This document shows, one piece after another, positions 6,674 through 7,434 of a stretch of DNA of 7,434 nt (the stretch's first letter is position 1; every line of letters starts with the position of its first letter). The notes under the pieces are model-generated. The model did not search any database, was not told the origin of the DNA, and saw only the letters and a program-made list of their open reading frames with translations. This DNA comes from PVC group bacterium (GTDB taxonomy: Bacteria; Verrucomicrobiota; Kiritimatiellia; CAIKKV01; PXCX01). The position numbers were made by a program, and so were the translations under genes. The DNA is taken from positions 1 through 7,434 of the forward strand of contig PWZG01000146.1 in assembly GCA_003567575.1 (NCBI GenBank). Direction: 5' to 3'.

Positions 6674-6790
6674 ACCCGGCGACGAGCTACTCTCCCATGG
6701 CCGATTGCCATAGTACCATTGCCGCTGGGGCTCTTCACTTCCGTGTTCGGAATGGAAACGGGTGTTACCTCCCCGCCATGGTCGCCGGGA
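6674..6790 (-). rRNA. rrf: 5S ribosomal RNA
   Basis: About 117 nt. On the - strand the terminal helix is formed by CCCGGCGAC (6781-6789) and GTCGCCGGG (6675-6683). Conserved inner blocks are TTCCGAACACGGAAGTGAAG, which forms loop C and its helix, GGTACTATGG, and GGGAGAGTAG near the 3' end. It lies downstream of 23S in the standard 23S-5S order. The exact ends are uncertain by one or two bases. Confidence 0.96.
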
Positions 6791-6848
6791 AAAAAATGCA
6801 ATTGAATGGGTAAAGAAAACAACTCGCGCCGTGGTTAAAACGGAAAAA
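6791..6848 (-). other. 23S-5S internal transcribed spacer
   Basis: About 58 nt, AT-rich, between the mature 3' end of 23S and the start of 5S. No tRNA gene is present. It is expected to be removed during rRNA maturation. Confidence 0.8.

Positions 6849-7434
<586 letters not shown>

Overview
The window reads as ordinary bacterial chromosome of roughly 55% GC (estimated by eye), coding-dense, with a left arm on the + strand (1-4349) and a right arm on the - strand (4389-7434) that converge near 4350-4388. The organism cannot be named from this window. Paired electron-transfer flavoproteins with a ferredoxin-bearing alpha subunit, a rubrerythrin-type di-iron protein and a plant/trypanosome-type ATP-phosphofructokinase suggest an anaerobe or facultative anaerobe. 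The 23S wording loosely recalls PVC-group bacteria (Lentisphaerae/Kiritimatiellota) from memory, but a deltaproteobacterial-type lineage is also possible. Treat taxonomy as open.

Left arm. A tight four-gene unit runs etfB (5' end outside the window), etfA with an N-terminal 2x[4Fe-4S] ferredoxin domain, a P1B-like P-type metal ATPase, and a short rubrerythrin/ferritin-like di-iron protein. Gaps are 12 nt and 9 nt, and the last pair overlaps by ATGA, so the genes are very probably co-transcribed and the last two translationally coupled. The ATPase has intact catalytic motifs but an atypical CPV membrane motif in place of CPC, and it has no cytosolic metal-binding domain. Its substrate is therefore not readable, and the coupled di-iron protein makes iron or redox-metal handling an attractive guess.

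Right arm, in transcription order (right to left). The 3' part of a 23S rRNA gene is followed by a 58-nt spacer, a 5S rRNA gene, and a perfect 15-bp hairpin plus U-tract terminator that ends the rRNA operon. Next comes an unrecognised, probably exported protein with a plausible extended -10 promoter of its own. Then a well-formed sigma70-like promoter, whose -35 box overlaps that protein's stop codon, drives an ATP-dependent 6-phosphofructokinase of the long group-A type.

No mobile element, CRISPR array, tRNA or phage feature was seen. The best candidate for something new is the etfBA-ATPase-di-iron protein linkage together with the CPV motif of the ATPase. The rest is largely conventional.
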